The position numbers and the translations under genes are program-made. DNA of 64,000 nucleotides from Branchiostoma floridae (Eukaryota > Chordata > Leptocardii > Amphioxiformes > Branchiostomatidae). Each line of letters begins with the position of its first letter. Positions within the stretch are counted from its first letter, which is position 1. This document shows positions 38,829 to 51,469 of the stretch, piece by piece. The stretch spans positions 6,832,844-6,896,843 of the forward strand of contig NC_049985.1 of assembly GCF_000003815.2 (NCBI RefSeq), in the 5' to 3' direction. The notes beneath the pieces are model-generated. The model ran no database searches, was not told where the DNA came from, and saw only the letters and a program-made list of their open reading frames with translations.

Positions 38829-38895
38829 GCTACCTGGCGGGCCCAGGCGCGCGCCTTATATGCGGTATGTTCCACATTATCTGTAGCCAATCACA
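38826..38895 (-). promoter_or_regulatory. Candidate core promoter of the CA10/11-like gene
   Basis: Reading the minus strand, a CCAAT box in reverse (ATTGG, 38887-38891) is followed about 30 bp later by a TATA-like CATATAAGG (38854-38862). This points to transcription start near 38825-38830, about 335 bp upstream of the start codon. The surrounding 38.4-39.1 kb is GC- and CpG-rich. The TATA-like box and its spacing to the start codon are seen; the start site is inferred. Confidence 0.5.
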
Positions 38896-39400
38896 GCGCA
38901 GCTCTGGCTGGCGCGGCCCGCGAATGACCACACGCCGACTACCTGACGTCTTTTTGGTAGTCAGGGAGCAGCAGGGCCCTGTCAGGGCAGAGGCTTGTCA
39001 GAGTATGACCGAAGTCGTAACGATATCTGACAGCTCGCACTGCGCTGCCAGGAGCTCCCCACAACCAGTTCAAATTAAAGGCAAACCTTTTTAATCTTCC
39101 CATTTTCGGCAGGCGCTATCGGGGCGTCCCGGCCGTGTGCTGACAAATTGCACGCCTCTCCAATCGAAAATCAAGAAAGCTCTGCACCTTTGGATGTGTG
39201 ATCCAGGCATTTTGACCAAGGTTATCGGTAGCGAGCAGTTCCAAACACTTATAATGTATTTGACATTAGAGATAACGTTTTAGGTCTCTATTCTTTGAAA
39301 TTTATTTGGCTGCTGTGTCACCACACTTAACAAGCTCCGCCCTGACGGACAAGACAAATGGCAACACTGTGACAGACAAACGACGCGCGCCAGGGACTGT

Positions 39401-39416
39401 CCGGTATATATACCGG
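39401..39416. repeat. Perfect 16-bp palindrome upstream of the promoter
   Basis: CCGGTATATATACCGG is a perfect palindrome about 0.55 kb upstream of the candidate promoter. It could be a dimeric binding site or chance. Confidence 0.4.
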
Positions 39417-42069
39417 TAACACACCGGCTTTATCACAAAAAAAATCTCGGTGTTCATACCGATGCTTTCCACCCATTAACAACACAGGCGCCTCGCTGGG
39501 TAAACCTAGGCTCGCATGCCACCATCTGCTGATAGTATAAATTATCTCATTAATGTGTGATATTCAAATATCACATATTAGGACGAGCATAATCTGACGC
39601 TACGCCACGATGGATAGTATTGACACATAGGGTACCACACGGCGACGGTAGGAACGTTATCATTCAGCTCTGTGCCTCTGCACCTAACGTCGCAGGACGA
39701 CCTCGCCTCAGCCCCCGCGTACAGTATCAGATCGTCCGAGATGCACATCAGCACCCAGGGTGGTCTGGATGTTCTGACGGATATATTATTAAAGACTTGC
39801 ACTTCCTGTGTGGATGACTAATTGTCGACATTACGGAGGATGCTGCGCGGTCCCCCGAGACCCTCCCTCGCTAGCCCGCTCCCTTCCCACCTTCCCCTGG
39901 CCCTACCCTCAACTCCCGATACATTAACGGGTTCATTGCCGATCCAGGTCTCCCCAGCTGTCACCCTGATGCATGATGTACGGCTCGCCCGATTCTATTG
40001 GAAATATGACGATTGGCACCGCGTTGGCGTAAAGGCGGAAGAGATGACTTTGTCATGATTGTCTAACCGTCGGGATACCTTATCCCACATACTCTGGTAC
40101 GGGATGTAATGATGATCTATCGCAGCTCACCCATGGGCGGACTTGATTTCACGAAGACAGATCGGTTTGAACATCAACAAGATAAAGAGCGGCAAGTCGG
40201 AGCCTCGAATGGTGCGGGTTTCAGTCCCGTGGAAAAATTACACCCACCATGTATGCATTAGCGCCTGCTTTGTGTAAGCATTGGGTGTCAACTACTTGAT
40301 ACGCAGAAACCTGGTGGAATGAGAATTAAGAGGCGGTGAGTATAAGACATGGGGAGCCGACAATAGAAGCATTGTTCCCGACTGTCGATGCCGGACTCAC
40401 CTACAACGCCCACCCCGTAATTTGAACGGATACGAGATGCGAGATAACAATAATATGGACCGGCGTTTCAGATTCTGAACACCATTTACCCAGTTTTATC
40501 GTTCCCTGCAGGGTCTGGCGTGTATCATTCTGTGTATCGGATCATTGATGAAAGCAATTATGAAAAAGGTATCAGTCTCCGATTTTATATTGCGGCAACA
40601 AGATGGGGGTGTCCGTTACCGTTTTATAGACACCAGTAATGATGAAACTGACACTCATTATAACGTTATGAGCATACACTACCCTGTTAACAATAACTGG
40701 TCTTTATGAGCTGCAGGTATGGAATACTGGAGACTGAGAGATAAAAAGATAAAACTGACCCGATGTCACGGAGTCTTGTGAGGCAACTATACCTCCTGTA
40801 GGTCTCATATTTCCCACTCACGGAGATACTACATGATTTTTAATAAAGTAATATACATTCATGTGGGGACCATAAAGATAATTGAATGGTTATCTGTTAC
40901 CATGATGAGATCATGGATTGACCGAAGTATATATCATACAATAGCAAGAGAGCATGTATAACTAGGATATATCACAGTGTTAAATGCATATTTATCAAAA
41001 TATGGAAATTTCATGGTACATTGATTCACACTGACAGTTTCAAGGCTCCTTTACTTCTAAAAACAAATCTGGGCACCCATTCATCAATTCATATCCTAAA
41101 GAAGTTTCTTCGAGGACTATGGTGTCATAAAAAGGCAACCAAAGAAATCAAATTTTTCCCAGAATCCAATTTTGTCTGCTTAGTGAGCCCACTATCTCAC
41201 GAGTATGGGAAGGGGAGCTCTCTGATTGTTAAATCATACAGTCTTCCCTGTCCTTTACGATTTTCCACATGCGTGTCGGTACCCGTGCATGGCAGCCATG
41301 GTAACCATATTCCCTGTCCCGCGGTGGCAGTATGGCATTGAACCGCGGGAAACCCGAGACAAGTACATGCAAATTGAGGTCTTCTTTGCTGCTGCTCTTA
41401 TGCGAGGGATAATAGGTGTGTGTTTATGCCACTACTGGCCTGTTGTAGTATCAGTGTATGCGTGAAGACGACACCCATAGAGTGTTATGGTACGATAGTA
41501 TTGCCTGTTACTGTAATGGTTTGAACTGTAATGAAATTTTCCTAAAAGCGGATGTGAGATAGACTCTATTCTCAATTTACGTTACACTATTTATGGTCGT
41601 GTCTGTACAGTGAAACTCTTCGTGTCGTTAAAAGTTTCTCGAGGATGGGAATTCGTGGAAGTAATGAAAAGAGGATCACGTTTTCCTGTTAGCGGAACGT
41701 TTGGACCGCTCGATCCTCGTTCCCAGGTGTGTTGTGCACGTTCCCAGAGTCACGCACCCGGTGCCTCTGTGCTTACCGCGGAGTCAAAGAGTTATCCGCT
41801 GGAATTATGAGATAATCACCACTAGCAACGGCCGTTAGGGACGCCGGGCGCCACGGATAGCGCCTCCCGTAGTCACAACGTGAGAAAATTTGTTTCAACT
41901 GTAAAATTGTGCGACTTCAAGCGTGGAGATGAATTCATTCTGCATGAGTGAGTAGTAACGTAGTCGGTTTTGTAAAGATTTTATACGCTAGTTCCACACA
42001 AAATGTAAGACGCTTACCAAGACCGTTAACCTTTTCGTCAGTCCTCCGATCATTCGAAATTCAAAGTCG

Positions 42070-42117
42070 AAATGACCTGAAACCTATGTCACGTGACCTG
42101 AATAGAAGTGTGTCGTC
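42070..42117 (+). repeat. Single arm of the TCACGTGAC-type MITE
   Basis: ATGACCTGAAACCTATGTCACGTG... and the following ACCTGAATAGAAGTGTG match the left arm at 51213-51254 in order. The second arm is missing. Confidence 0.5.
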
Positions 42118-43025
42118 AATGACTGGTCAAAGGTACCCTGCTTTCGGTATTAGCCTCCGTCTTAGTTGAGGGATGGTCTAGGCGCTCTAATGTAGATTTT
42201 CTCAGGTAAGTGATTTGTTACTTAGTAGTTAATAAACACTTAGTTTAAGCACTGTTCATCGGCGTGAGTGTCCTAGAAAGCATGAAACATTTCCTTATCA
42301 GATTACACCAAACATTGTTCAATATGATCCAAAATACACTAGATTTGTGATAATCCATGCCTCGTAACGAGAAAATGTAGATCACGTTTCTACCTACTAG
42401 ATTTTCAGAAACTGATGATAAATGCACGATGGCTGTCATAGATACGCAACAGTAATATGCATGCATGCACTTAAGCTTCGTGGAAGTTCTACCAAAACAT
42501 GAGCCAAGCAGAGGATAATACATCAGTTAACAGTTTGTATGATAGTGTTCCCCATTTTCCTCTTTGACTCTCCATCTTCCTCTTCCTTGTAACGATTAGA
42601 TATTCAAAATTGCAAAGAAATTGACGTAATTTATAAACGAATGGAAATTTACTCTTTTGAATTCTCTGCATTAGAATGCATTTAACGTCATGCAGTGACG
42701 TCCTTTTCCAGCGACTCGCAGGCATTGATTAAAAATGGCGAGTTGGTGCGATCTTATCGACTGAGGGATTCGCACTTCACGCTTTGAAAATCACACCCAA
42801 GGTTAAGTGGGATAATCGAGTAATAGTTTGACATGAGCCAGTCACCCGATTCTCCCGATGGTTTGAGGAAACTGTGAGATATCTATAGAAAGTATCACAC
42901 TATCTCACGCTGCCCGAGAGCCTGTGGCCATTCACCTCTAACAAGAGATAGCCATTCCCTTTTAAAGACAGAATTTCACAAAAAGGCGCAAAGGGTTCTC
43001 TGTCATTATAGCAATAAATCATCTC

Positions 43026-43043
43026 AGAAGAAGAAGAAGAAGA
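43026..43043 (+). repeat. AGA microsatellite
   Basis: About six AGA units. Confidence 0.9.
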
Positions 43044-43169
43044 TATGGTATAAATCAACAAGACTAGGATTTCCTCATTCCCCTGGCTTGGAGGTGTTGG
43101 CCACCGAGCGTCTAGGGGCCTATTTAGTGGAAGGGTTGCTAGAGTACCAAGGAAAGCCGCCAATTTCGC

Positions 43170-43237
43170 ACAAACAAACAAAGAAACACACAAACACACA
43201 TACACACACAAACAAAGAAACACACAAAAAAAAGACC
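43170..43237 (+). repeat. AAAC/ACAC low-complexity tract
   Basis: A mix of AAAC, ACAC and AAAG units. It creates the cysteine- and valine-rich frames on the minus strand here. Confidence 0.9.
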
Positions 43238-43284
43238 CAAACTGTACGTTGTTCTTTTTTCATACAGGTCACAACCCCACTAAC

Positions 43285-43305
43285 TTCAGCACCAAGGTCA
43301 GACAT
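43285..43305 (+). promoter_or_regulatory. Degenerate RE1-like site upstream of the gene
   Basis: TTCAGCACC, AA, GGTCAG has one mismatch in the second half-site. It lies just after an ACAC/AAAC-rich low-complexity stretch. Confidence 0.3.
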
Positions 43306-45017
43306 TGTTATGTTCACGTTATTTTGGAATAGAATCTGGAAGTGACGTCACTGTGACGCCAGTACAGACTATGAAGAGAACAAGTTAGATGAAAGGTTCG
43401 AGGAGATTTCCTGTAATTTCCTGTATTTCTTGACTTATTCTAATAAAAGGATAGCTGTAAATAGGTGAATGAGCAAATGGATGTAAGTATCAGTGTAAGA
43501 GTATAGTAAATAGCTGCGTCGGCACGCATGAATATACTTCCGTGTATAAGTGAAGGAAGTAAACCCTAAAGCCCTTTAACAAGCAAACAATTGATATCAG
43601 TACAGAAAAGCGTTGACGTAATCCGCTTATCGTCGTCACGTCAAGATTGTATGTGAGTATGGCTTTGTTGTTATTTTGAGTTTGCCTATTCCCTCGTACG
43701 ATTTAGTGATATTGAATGGATACTTGATGTTATATCATTTTTAATTTGTCATTTATTCGAACCCACGTTAGTATGATTTTCCTGTTTTATTGTTATGATT
43801 TTGTATTAAAGGGCTTCCTTGGAAATCAGTTAAAACTGACTGAAGGTACTACAGTTAAGATGCATAAATAAATAAATAAACAAATTGATGATAAACTGAA
43901 CCGTACTACAAGCACAAAACTCAAAATACAAACACAAATGTAGGACATACCGGGCCCCTTTAGCGCGTGTGTGGGCGTTAAACTAACTGCACTGTCTGTT
44001 CAATATGAAGAGGACGGCGGGTAACATTAACTACAAACAGGTGCGGTGTCAAACCTGCGTCACCGGATTGGATGAGGAGGAAATGTCGTTGAGCGAGGCT
44101 GTCAATCAGCGCCGCAGACGTGTCTGTACAGACGATGCGTCAGCCAGCAGACGGTTGTGTCAATGTGGGGTCAATCAAAGACGGGTGTGGATGTGGGATT
44201 GGAATTCAGCACCTGGTACAGTCGGGTTTACGTCCCCTTTCCACTGGAATCCGCGACCGTTCTACGATTGCTGAGCGACCATATATTTGACAGGTTGCTC
44301 AACGAATTTCATAGATAAAACATGATTTTTACGTCTTTATTTTCTTGTCTTCTAAATCATACTTTGATATCTTAAATCATATTCCTTATATGAAATAAAA
44401 AAAATGCAATTTGGTCACTGTCTGGACACTGTTATCGCCGTCTAGTGGAAAGGGTGCCTTTAAGGTGGAGGAAAGGAATATTATCACCTTACGGTCCTTC
44501 AAAACCCGTAACAGTTATGTCTTCGTAAAATCCATTCATTATCAGAGGCAGTGCTGTTTAGCGCCAAAAAATAGAATAGAAAACATGAAATAGACCTTAC
44601 AAACTACTTAAAGATAATTACTTACCATCAAAAAAGGTCTGTGTGATGTTGTGTATTTTTTTTATTATTATTAGAGACCTATACCTGCATTAAAGAATGT
44701 GAATACTGTTCTTTCTGGATTTCCTATTTCATCATATGCAAAAGAATACATGCGTTGGAAATTACAATCAACTTAATAGCAACTACAATGTTAAAGACAA
44801 TCCGCAAGAGAGACAGCACTGTATACGTGTAAGCCACGTAGAACCTATGACTAGTACTGAATATACGAGTTCTATTCATAGCTCCATCATGCCTATATGA
44901 GTGCAGATTAGTCCCAATGTCAGTTATGAACATGTGAGGCACACTTAGCACGAGCAGCAGATGTGTCTTGGTGGTTGTAATTCTACACCTGGGACAGCAA
45001 TGTCTATGTAAAGGCGC

Positions 45018-45038
45018 TTCAGCACCAGGGACAGTAAT
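45018..45038 (+). promoter_or_regulatory. RE1/NRSE-like site upstream of the gene
   Basis: TTCAGCACC, AG, GGACAGTAAT has both half-sites intact. It lies about 6.2 kb upstream of the candidate promoter. Confidence 0.4.
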
Positions 45039-46309
45039 ATGCACGTGAATAGACCTTCACTAAAACTGAAACTAATGTTCTCTAGACCCGCCCACCAAAG
45101 CTGCTCTTTTAGCATGTTATGCGCTTCTTCCGTACCAGATGGCCGTGCGCAAATTAAGAAACAATACATAAAGAGAAGGTATCGCCTGTGCAATAAGATG
45201 CCCGATATTTGCCACGCAATTCAATATGTCCACACACAATCAGCCGTTGAACCACGTTTTACGACATATTGGTCGTAAACTTGACGTTCTCTGGCAGTTG
45301 ACTCAAGCGACGTTTTATTGCCATAAAAGTGCGAGCAGTTTGCGGGGGAAGTTGGCGTTCTTCTTGTTGCGTTACGTTTCCCCCAGCTGGATAGATATTA
45401 GACAATATTTCAATAGACGGAGGAGCCATTTTTCACTGACGCAAGACTCATATTGGTATATGCTATATGACTGGCAGATCCACATTTTGGCAACGACCAT
45501 TTCACCATTTAGAGTCCAGCTTCAATCAGTTATGGATTGAAACGTTATGTAACGTTACGTATGACGGTATGTACCGTTTTGTAGTATGTAGAGTCGGATG
45601 CATTGAATGTTTTGTAAATTCATTGGGCCTACGAAATAAATGTTGTGTTTCACATTACAGCCGTAAAAGATAGGGTCGGTAGGTAGCGATTACCTTTTCA
45701 TTTTTTCTTAGATTTTGGCAGAAGTATTTCAACAATTATTCAGTTAGATAGTGTAAACTTCAAGTGCAGCAGGGCACTGCTAGCTGGCAAAAAGGTACCT
45801 AGATTTGGTGGGTCTGTTTATATTACGTTTTCTGTTGCGACAGAAAAAAGGAGAGGATGTTGGAAAACGATTCTTTCATTACTCAGATAGAAACGTTAAT
45901 GTTCCTTGCCAGCAGTCAAGTCCCCAAAGCTGGTTGGTAAATTCCACTGGATATCCAGAAACACGACAGTTGTTTTCCAAGTCCTTGCCACGTCACGTGT
46001 CCTGTCAATACAAACTTAACTCTTGTTATGACACTTCCCATCTCCTCCATTCCATCCCTTCTACTAGATGAATCACCATTAACGTTATAATCGAGATCCC
46101 GTTAATGCCATAAGTACACCCCCTCAATCATTTAACTTGGATGATTGCTGGGAAAATCAGCTTTTCAACGAAACCGTGGGAGTATCCTACTTTTTTCTTG
46201 GAAAAGATGAGTAGTTTATTTTCGCTTAGCGCCTCTGATTGAATGACGGTACTGCTATCATTACAGTAAGTTCTCGGAGTTCTGTTGGAGTTGACATAAA
46301 AGTCCCACG

Positions 46310-46532
46310 TGGCATCGTGTGGTATAATTGTAAGGGTGTTTGACCCTGAACCCAGAGGTCATCAGTTCAAATCCCCGTGATACGTTGCAACATGCACTCT
46401 ACACGACTTTCTTCACTTCACTGTGTACCTGGCTTCGGTAAGGGACGTCCATCGAAAAGGCTATTGAATTCATGAATAGAAGCCCCGTTCAAAGAGAGGC
46501 ACACCTCGACAACGTAATACAAGAATAAAGGT
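46310..46532 (+). mobile_element. tRNA-derived SINE
   Basis: The tRNA-like head includes the B box AGTTCAAATCC. The body includes CTTCACTTCACTGTGTACCT and GGCTTCGGTAAGGGACGT, and the end is AAGAATAAAGG. Confidence 0.6.
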
Positions 46533-46594
46533 AAAATCACGAACCCCATCATAAAAGAAATTGATTCTGGTAAGTGCAATTTGCTTGGCAGTAT

Positions 46595-46912
46595 TTCATC
46601 TAAAAATGTTTTCAGGGCCAGGCAACCCTGCCATTCATTTCAAACGGTTGTTTCACTGCTTTGATTTCGGGGCACAAACAAAGAGCCCTGTCCTTGCCCC
46701 TGTCCTTGAAAGGATACAGATATCGTAAAATGGACAGGTCACCCAAAACATATATTGTGGTATTTCATCCGCAAATGTTTACAGGACCAGGCAACCTTCC
46801 CATTTATTTCAAACGGCTGTTTCACTGCTTTGATCTCGGGGCACAAACAAAGAGCCTTAAGCTTGTCCTTGCCCCTGGCGTTGAAGAAATACAGATATCG
46901 TGAAGCGGACAG
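46595..46912 (+). repeat. Tandem duplication, two units of about 169 bp
   Basis: CAGGCAACCCTGCCATTCAT, TTCACTGCTTTGATTTCGGG, GCACAAACAAAGAGCC and ATACAGATATCGTAAA in the first unit recur in order in the second with scattered differences. Confidence 0.85.
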
Positions 46913-49900
46913 GTCATCCTAATCATCTATTATCTCTTGGACAACAAAAAATGTCACCTTGCCGGAAGGAATGCCATGCATATCTCATCCATTGATACTG
47001 TAATAGTGAAGGTTTTTGGTACTGTTCCATAGTTATCAAAAGCCAGATACTATATCGTTTTTTGTTGGAACTTTATAAAATACATCTAAGCTAACGAGTA
47101 TACAAAATATTCTTTTATAATAGGTCTGGATTGTTGCCATAAACATAAGTTATAATACTAACAAAGCCTGTGTATCTATTTTTCTCGTGAGTGATCCATC
47201 ATATATGTACAAATATATTTATGACTGTTTACACAAAAATCTTCCCCTGTCCGTGCCTTAATCTCAATAAACACGTATAGAACGCCTACGTCGATCATAA
47301 TAATCCAGCAAGATTAATCCTGTTCCGTGACACATTTATGGAGCTCAGACGCCAATCACTATGATAATCCCCTCCAACCCTACATTACAGGGTTCCTCAA
47401 CAATGACGCTATGATAAACACCTAGCCTCATACCGAAGTAAAAATATCAGATAAGACGTCGGAAGAGCGTCGCAAACGTATCTATCACTCCTGACGTCTT
47501 GGCGTCAACAAGAGATAAACGACGCCAAAGTACGCAAGAAGAATGTGACGCTAAACGCCGGGCGACAGGGGATTTCAGCATTAAGGCACCGTCACTTCTT
47601 TTCTTTTACCTGTTAATCCAGCGGACTTCGCGGCAAAGATAAAGGAAATACGGATACATTTCTTACCCTGAGAATGGAGTAAATGAGATCGTCCGGCCAG
47701 AAGAGGTCCGATGAAGAATATTTCTCAGAGAATGCAAGGGGTCTTCCTCTTTCGCGCCATGTACGTAGGCAATGTGTGTCACTTTGAAAACGCATTGACA
47801 GACGAAAATTATTAAGATGTATTAGCAGAAGGTCATCAGATTTGGTAAAATACATTAAAAAGAAGTAAACTCTTCAAGAGCTTTAACTTAAAATGTGGAA
47901 TTCTACTGACTTATCAATCTTATTCAATCGCTCTGCACAAGTGGATGTATTCACGTGTGATGTCGTAGCGGTTCAAAGGTAGTCGACGTCGCCCCCCATC
48001 CCGGCTGAGAGAAAGTTGGTGCGTCCTGATGTAAATTGTGACTATAACTCCATAACTCGGAAAGAAGCCATGGTACGTAGCCAGAACCTTAATATAAAAA
48101 ATTCTTCTTGACAGATTTGACTACTGTAGGGAGATTTTCCCCTGTTCCCACGTTGATTCATCAGAGTTGGTAACATTTAACCAATCATGGTGTTCAATGT
48201 ACCACGACGTCGTTCATTCACATAATTTGAGAAAGCAAAGAGTGAAACGCGTGCGTCATCTATACGGAACCGAAAAGTACTCCCGAGTTGACTTGTTATC
48301 GTAGGCTATCTATCTGTAGGGATAGAGATTACATATTTATAGCGGGTTGCGGGAGAATATATACAAACTAAACGTAAGAAGGAATAGTTTAATATCATAT
48401 AAAGCAACATGTGGATTCAGATAGACTGTAAAAGTACATCACAAGCGTGGTTTAAATTTTAATGTAGCGCTCACCGTAGGCAAGGGCAAGGACCTTTGTC
48501 AAATTCAATGTAAAAAGCTCACGCCTGTGTAACGCGATAAGCTATATTTCAATTTTGTCAGTAAATGGTTTGGTCTTTGACATCCTTTTCTCATAACCGG
48601 CCATGTTCGCTAATATCTTTATCAGGATGATTGAGGACGATCGGACAATGTAGGCGGGAAAGCCATTTCGTAGACTTTCGTTTCTAATCGGCTTCGGACG
48701 CTCCGGGGAAGACGTGGGGAGACGTGATTTCATATCTAACATTACACAACTATGAAACCAACTATCAAAACCTGGACCCTTATACCTCACGCCCACTGCC
48801 AATACACTGTATACAGGAGATATACTGGGCAGTAGGAATTTCCGTCTCCCATAAAAGGATAGCCAAAGGTAAGAGTATGAGGTAACAAGCTTCTTTTACG
48901 CTATCTATATACCAGAAATAATGACGATCCCTTCAGCCCCTTGTTAAGTTATTTTTTTCAACGTTTCAAAAAAATGGTCCCTGCAGTTCCAGAGAGACGC
49001 CAGGGGCCCAAACGCAGTAGGGGCATCTTCTCTGGATAGTTTTAAATAACGCTTGTGCAAAAGTTAGGGTGGTCCAGTATAATATAACCAGCTGCTGCCG
49101 CGCCGCATGTTACGCCGAAGAGCGGTTATACCGGCGATATAGATACAGACACAGATGCAGAAACCTACCCACACTTAATCTATGCCCATACAGCTATCTA
49201 GCACTTAACAATTTACGACCATTTTCATTTTTCTAAGACAGGTTGCCCACATCGTGATGTCTCGTGTGGCTGAAACGTAATGAATGGTAAACACGTGACT
49301 AAGTTCGTGCTAAGAGAGCTCGCGTGACCTTGCCTGTATTGATTTTGCCTTGCCTCAAGGTCATTTTGCTGATGACCTTGAAGTTAACGTTCTTGTTTAG
49401 ACCAAAAGGCAAACATCACCAATATTCTTCATGGCAATCATGGCGCAGTAGTCTTGTCCAATACGTCCTTCAAGAACTGTTATTTCTCTATCTGTATCTA
49501 TCATAGCCAGAAGCCTCGTTCTGTGTAACACACCGGCTATGCAGGCACGCAGCTAAGCAGAAGCTGTTTATATCATACTTAACTACCTGTCACACATAAC
49601 TTTTGCGCATCAAGCGCTAAGCGTTGTTTAAAGCTAATGGGGATGCTGCCTACTACTTAGAGCGTGGTCACATACGTCGTGCGTTCGTCGTACCATCACT
49701 AACTTCAGGCATTTTGGAGGACAAATTGTATGTCTCCTGCAAAGTTTAATTGTCTTGGTACACTACACAAAATGCTGTTTTAGATCCATGTCGGTGGTTG
49801 GTTCTGTCAAGACCTGCTTGAAAATGACATCGAAATCGTACGACAATAGCAAGACCTACATGCATGTAACCTAGCCTTTACTTTATTGGTAGCAAGTTTC

Positions 49901-50216
49901 GCTGACTCTCTACATGTTCAAGGATAAAATTACCATTTACATCGAGACCCGGGTATATAGATTTTTCCGGCCATCGTTACAGGAACACGAAGATGCAAAT
50001 GTCCTAAAGCGAGGTTTACAGGGGTATTTGTGCGTCCTTGGAGAGATTGGGCGAGTCGTAAGTATGTGTATCAGGTCGCCATTAGCGACTTCGGTGCACG
50101 TGATGACCGTGTTATGTGGCTTTAAAGGATCTTCTCTTCTTAGATGTCTGGGTTCTTCATATAGTTACGTTAGACAAGAAGCACAGGCTCTGCCGTGTGT
50201 ATGTTACAACAAAACT

Positions 50217-50487
50217 AGATTGTGGCGTAACTGGTAGAGCGTTCGGTTTTGGATTCTAGAGGTCCCAAGTTTGATACATGCCGTGCCCCCGACGTTGTGT
50301 CCTTAGGAAAGGCACTTAACACGACCTTTACCCAGGTGTAAAAATGGGTACCTGACTTCGGTCGGGGAGGTAAAAGAAAAGACTACCTTTACCTTCTGTC
50401 TGTACTGTGTATGTGGAACTGTTAATATAAGTTAAGTTACTAACTTGAGTGCAGTGCCACATTGTCCAAAAGCAAATAGGAAATAAA
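50217..50487 (+). mobile_element. tRNA-derived SINE, full length
   Basis: An A box (TGGCGTAACTGGTAGAG) and a B box (AAGTTTGATAC) are followed by CTTAGGAAAGGCACTTAACA, GGGTACCTGACTTCGGTCGG, GGAGGTAAAAG and CTTGAGTGCAGTGCCACATT. Its 3' half matches the copy at 21731-21950. The lack of a tRNA acceptor stem rules out a tRNA gene. Confidence 0.75.
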
Positions 50488-50488
50488 C

Positions 50489-50752
50489 ACTAGATTGTTG
50501 GCAGGACTGGGCTACAGACACATCCATTCTGAGTGGCGTCCAATGGCTGGATGACGGATTGAGAGATCATGGGTTCGATTCCTGGCATTCCTGGTCAGAC
50601 GTGGTGTTCCTTGCAAAGTAACGACTTTACTCACTCCGGGTGTAAAACATGGTTGGGGAGGTAAAATGCAGTGTAAGAAGAGGAATAGGCTCGGATCCGT
50701 CTTTCAATTCCGCATAGTAAACATGGTGGATACACGACTAGATTGTTGACAG
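50489..50752 (+). mobile_element. Second SINE with target-site duplication, abutting the first
   Basis: ACTAGATTGTTGGCAG (50489-50504) and ACTAGATTGTTGACAG (50737-50752) form a 16-bp target duplication with one mismatch. Between them lie a tRNA-like head with a good B box (GGTTCGATTCC), GGGTGTAAAACATGG and GGGGAGGTAAAATGC. This dates the insertion after the neighbouring SINE. Confidence 0.75.
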
Positions 50753-51017
50753 TAGGGGCATGCCCCTACGACCCTACGACTTCAAAAACTATGGAATATA
50801 CCATTCCCTTTTTTCATACGTCACTGCACGGATGCATTCATTCATGCATTTATCAACTTATACCTGAATGCGTTGTTGCATCAGTGATTGTCACAGTCCT
50901 TTTATGAAAATAAATCAAGCGCGACATATCTTCTTAACTTGGTCACACTTTCTCGTTCCCTCTGTACTGTACTGACGTCATAGTGACGTCATTCACCGAT
51001 AGTAGTCAAAGATAACG

Positions 51018-51038
51018 GTCTTTGTCCTTGGTGCTGAA
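51018..51038 (-). promoter_or_regulatory. RE1/NRSE-like site upstream of the gene
   Basis: On the minus strand the sequence is TTCAGCACC, AA, GGACAAAGAC, with one mismatch in the second half-site (GGACAA for GGACAG). Confidence 0.35.
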
Positions 51039-51212
51039 GTTCGTATTGAGTTATGTCGTCTCCAAACTTGGATAAATTCTATGTATGAATTAATGTTCAT
51101 CCGCAACTCTAATTCAGATTGCAAACATCCTATAGAAGTTATAGTTCCGTATATAAAGTAAGGTTCTTACCACCAAGCTTTTGATCAGTCCCCTGATCTA
51201 GCTCAAGCTGGA

Positions 51213-51366
51213 ATGACCCGAAGCCAATGTCACTTGACCTGAACGGAAGTGTGATGTCAACGGCGTCTTAACCGAGACGGGGGGGCTGATAACGACTTCC
51301 GGGCAGCTTTGACCCATTGCCGAGTCACACTTCCGTTAAGGTCACGTGACATAAGCTTCGGGCAAG
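51213..51366. mobile_element. Short MITE with TCACGTGAC-containing arms
   Basis: The left arm 51213-51254 (CCGAAGCCAATGTCAC..., ACGGAAGTGTGA) is complemented at 51325-51366 (TCACACTTCCGT..., GTCACGTGAC, GCTTCGGG). A related single arm lies at 42070-42117. The spacer is about 70 bp and non-coding. Confidence 0.65.
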
Positions 51367-51469
51367 TGTTTTACTTTGTGTGCGGTTTTGGTGAATAAAA
51401 CCGTAACAAAATCTATGTATGATAAGTACTTGAAAAGATCGCTGGCGGTTACCACGTAGCATGGCTTAG

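Noticed and set aside
43120-43345. Frames over the AAAC/ACAC tract
   Set aside because: Pure by-product of the low-complexity repeat.
44205-44225. Another RE1-like core (TTCAGCACC, TG, GTACAG)
   Set aside because: One core mismatch and a poor tail with no supporting context. I left it out of the site list.
50217-50290. Possible tRNA gene
   Set aside because: A and B boxes are present but the ends cannot form an acceptor stem, and a SINE body follows.
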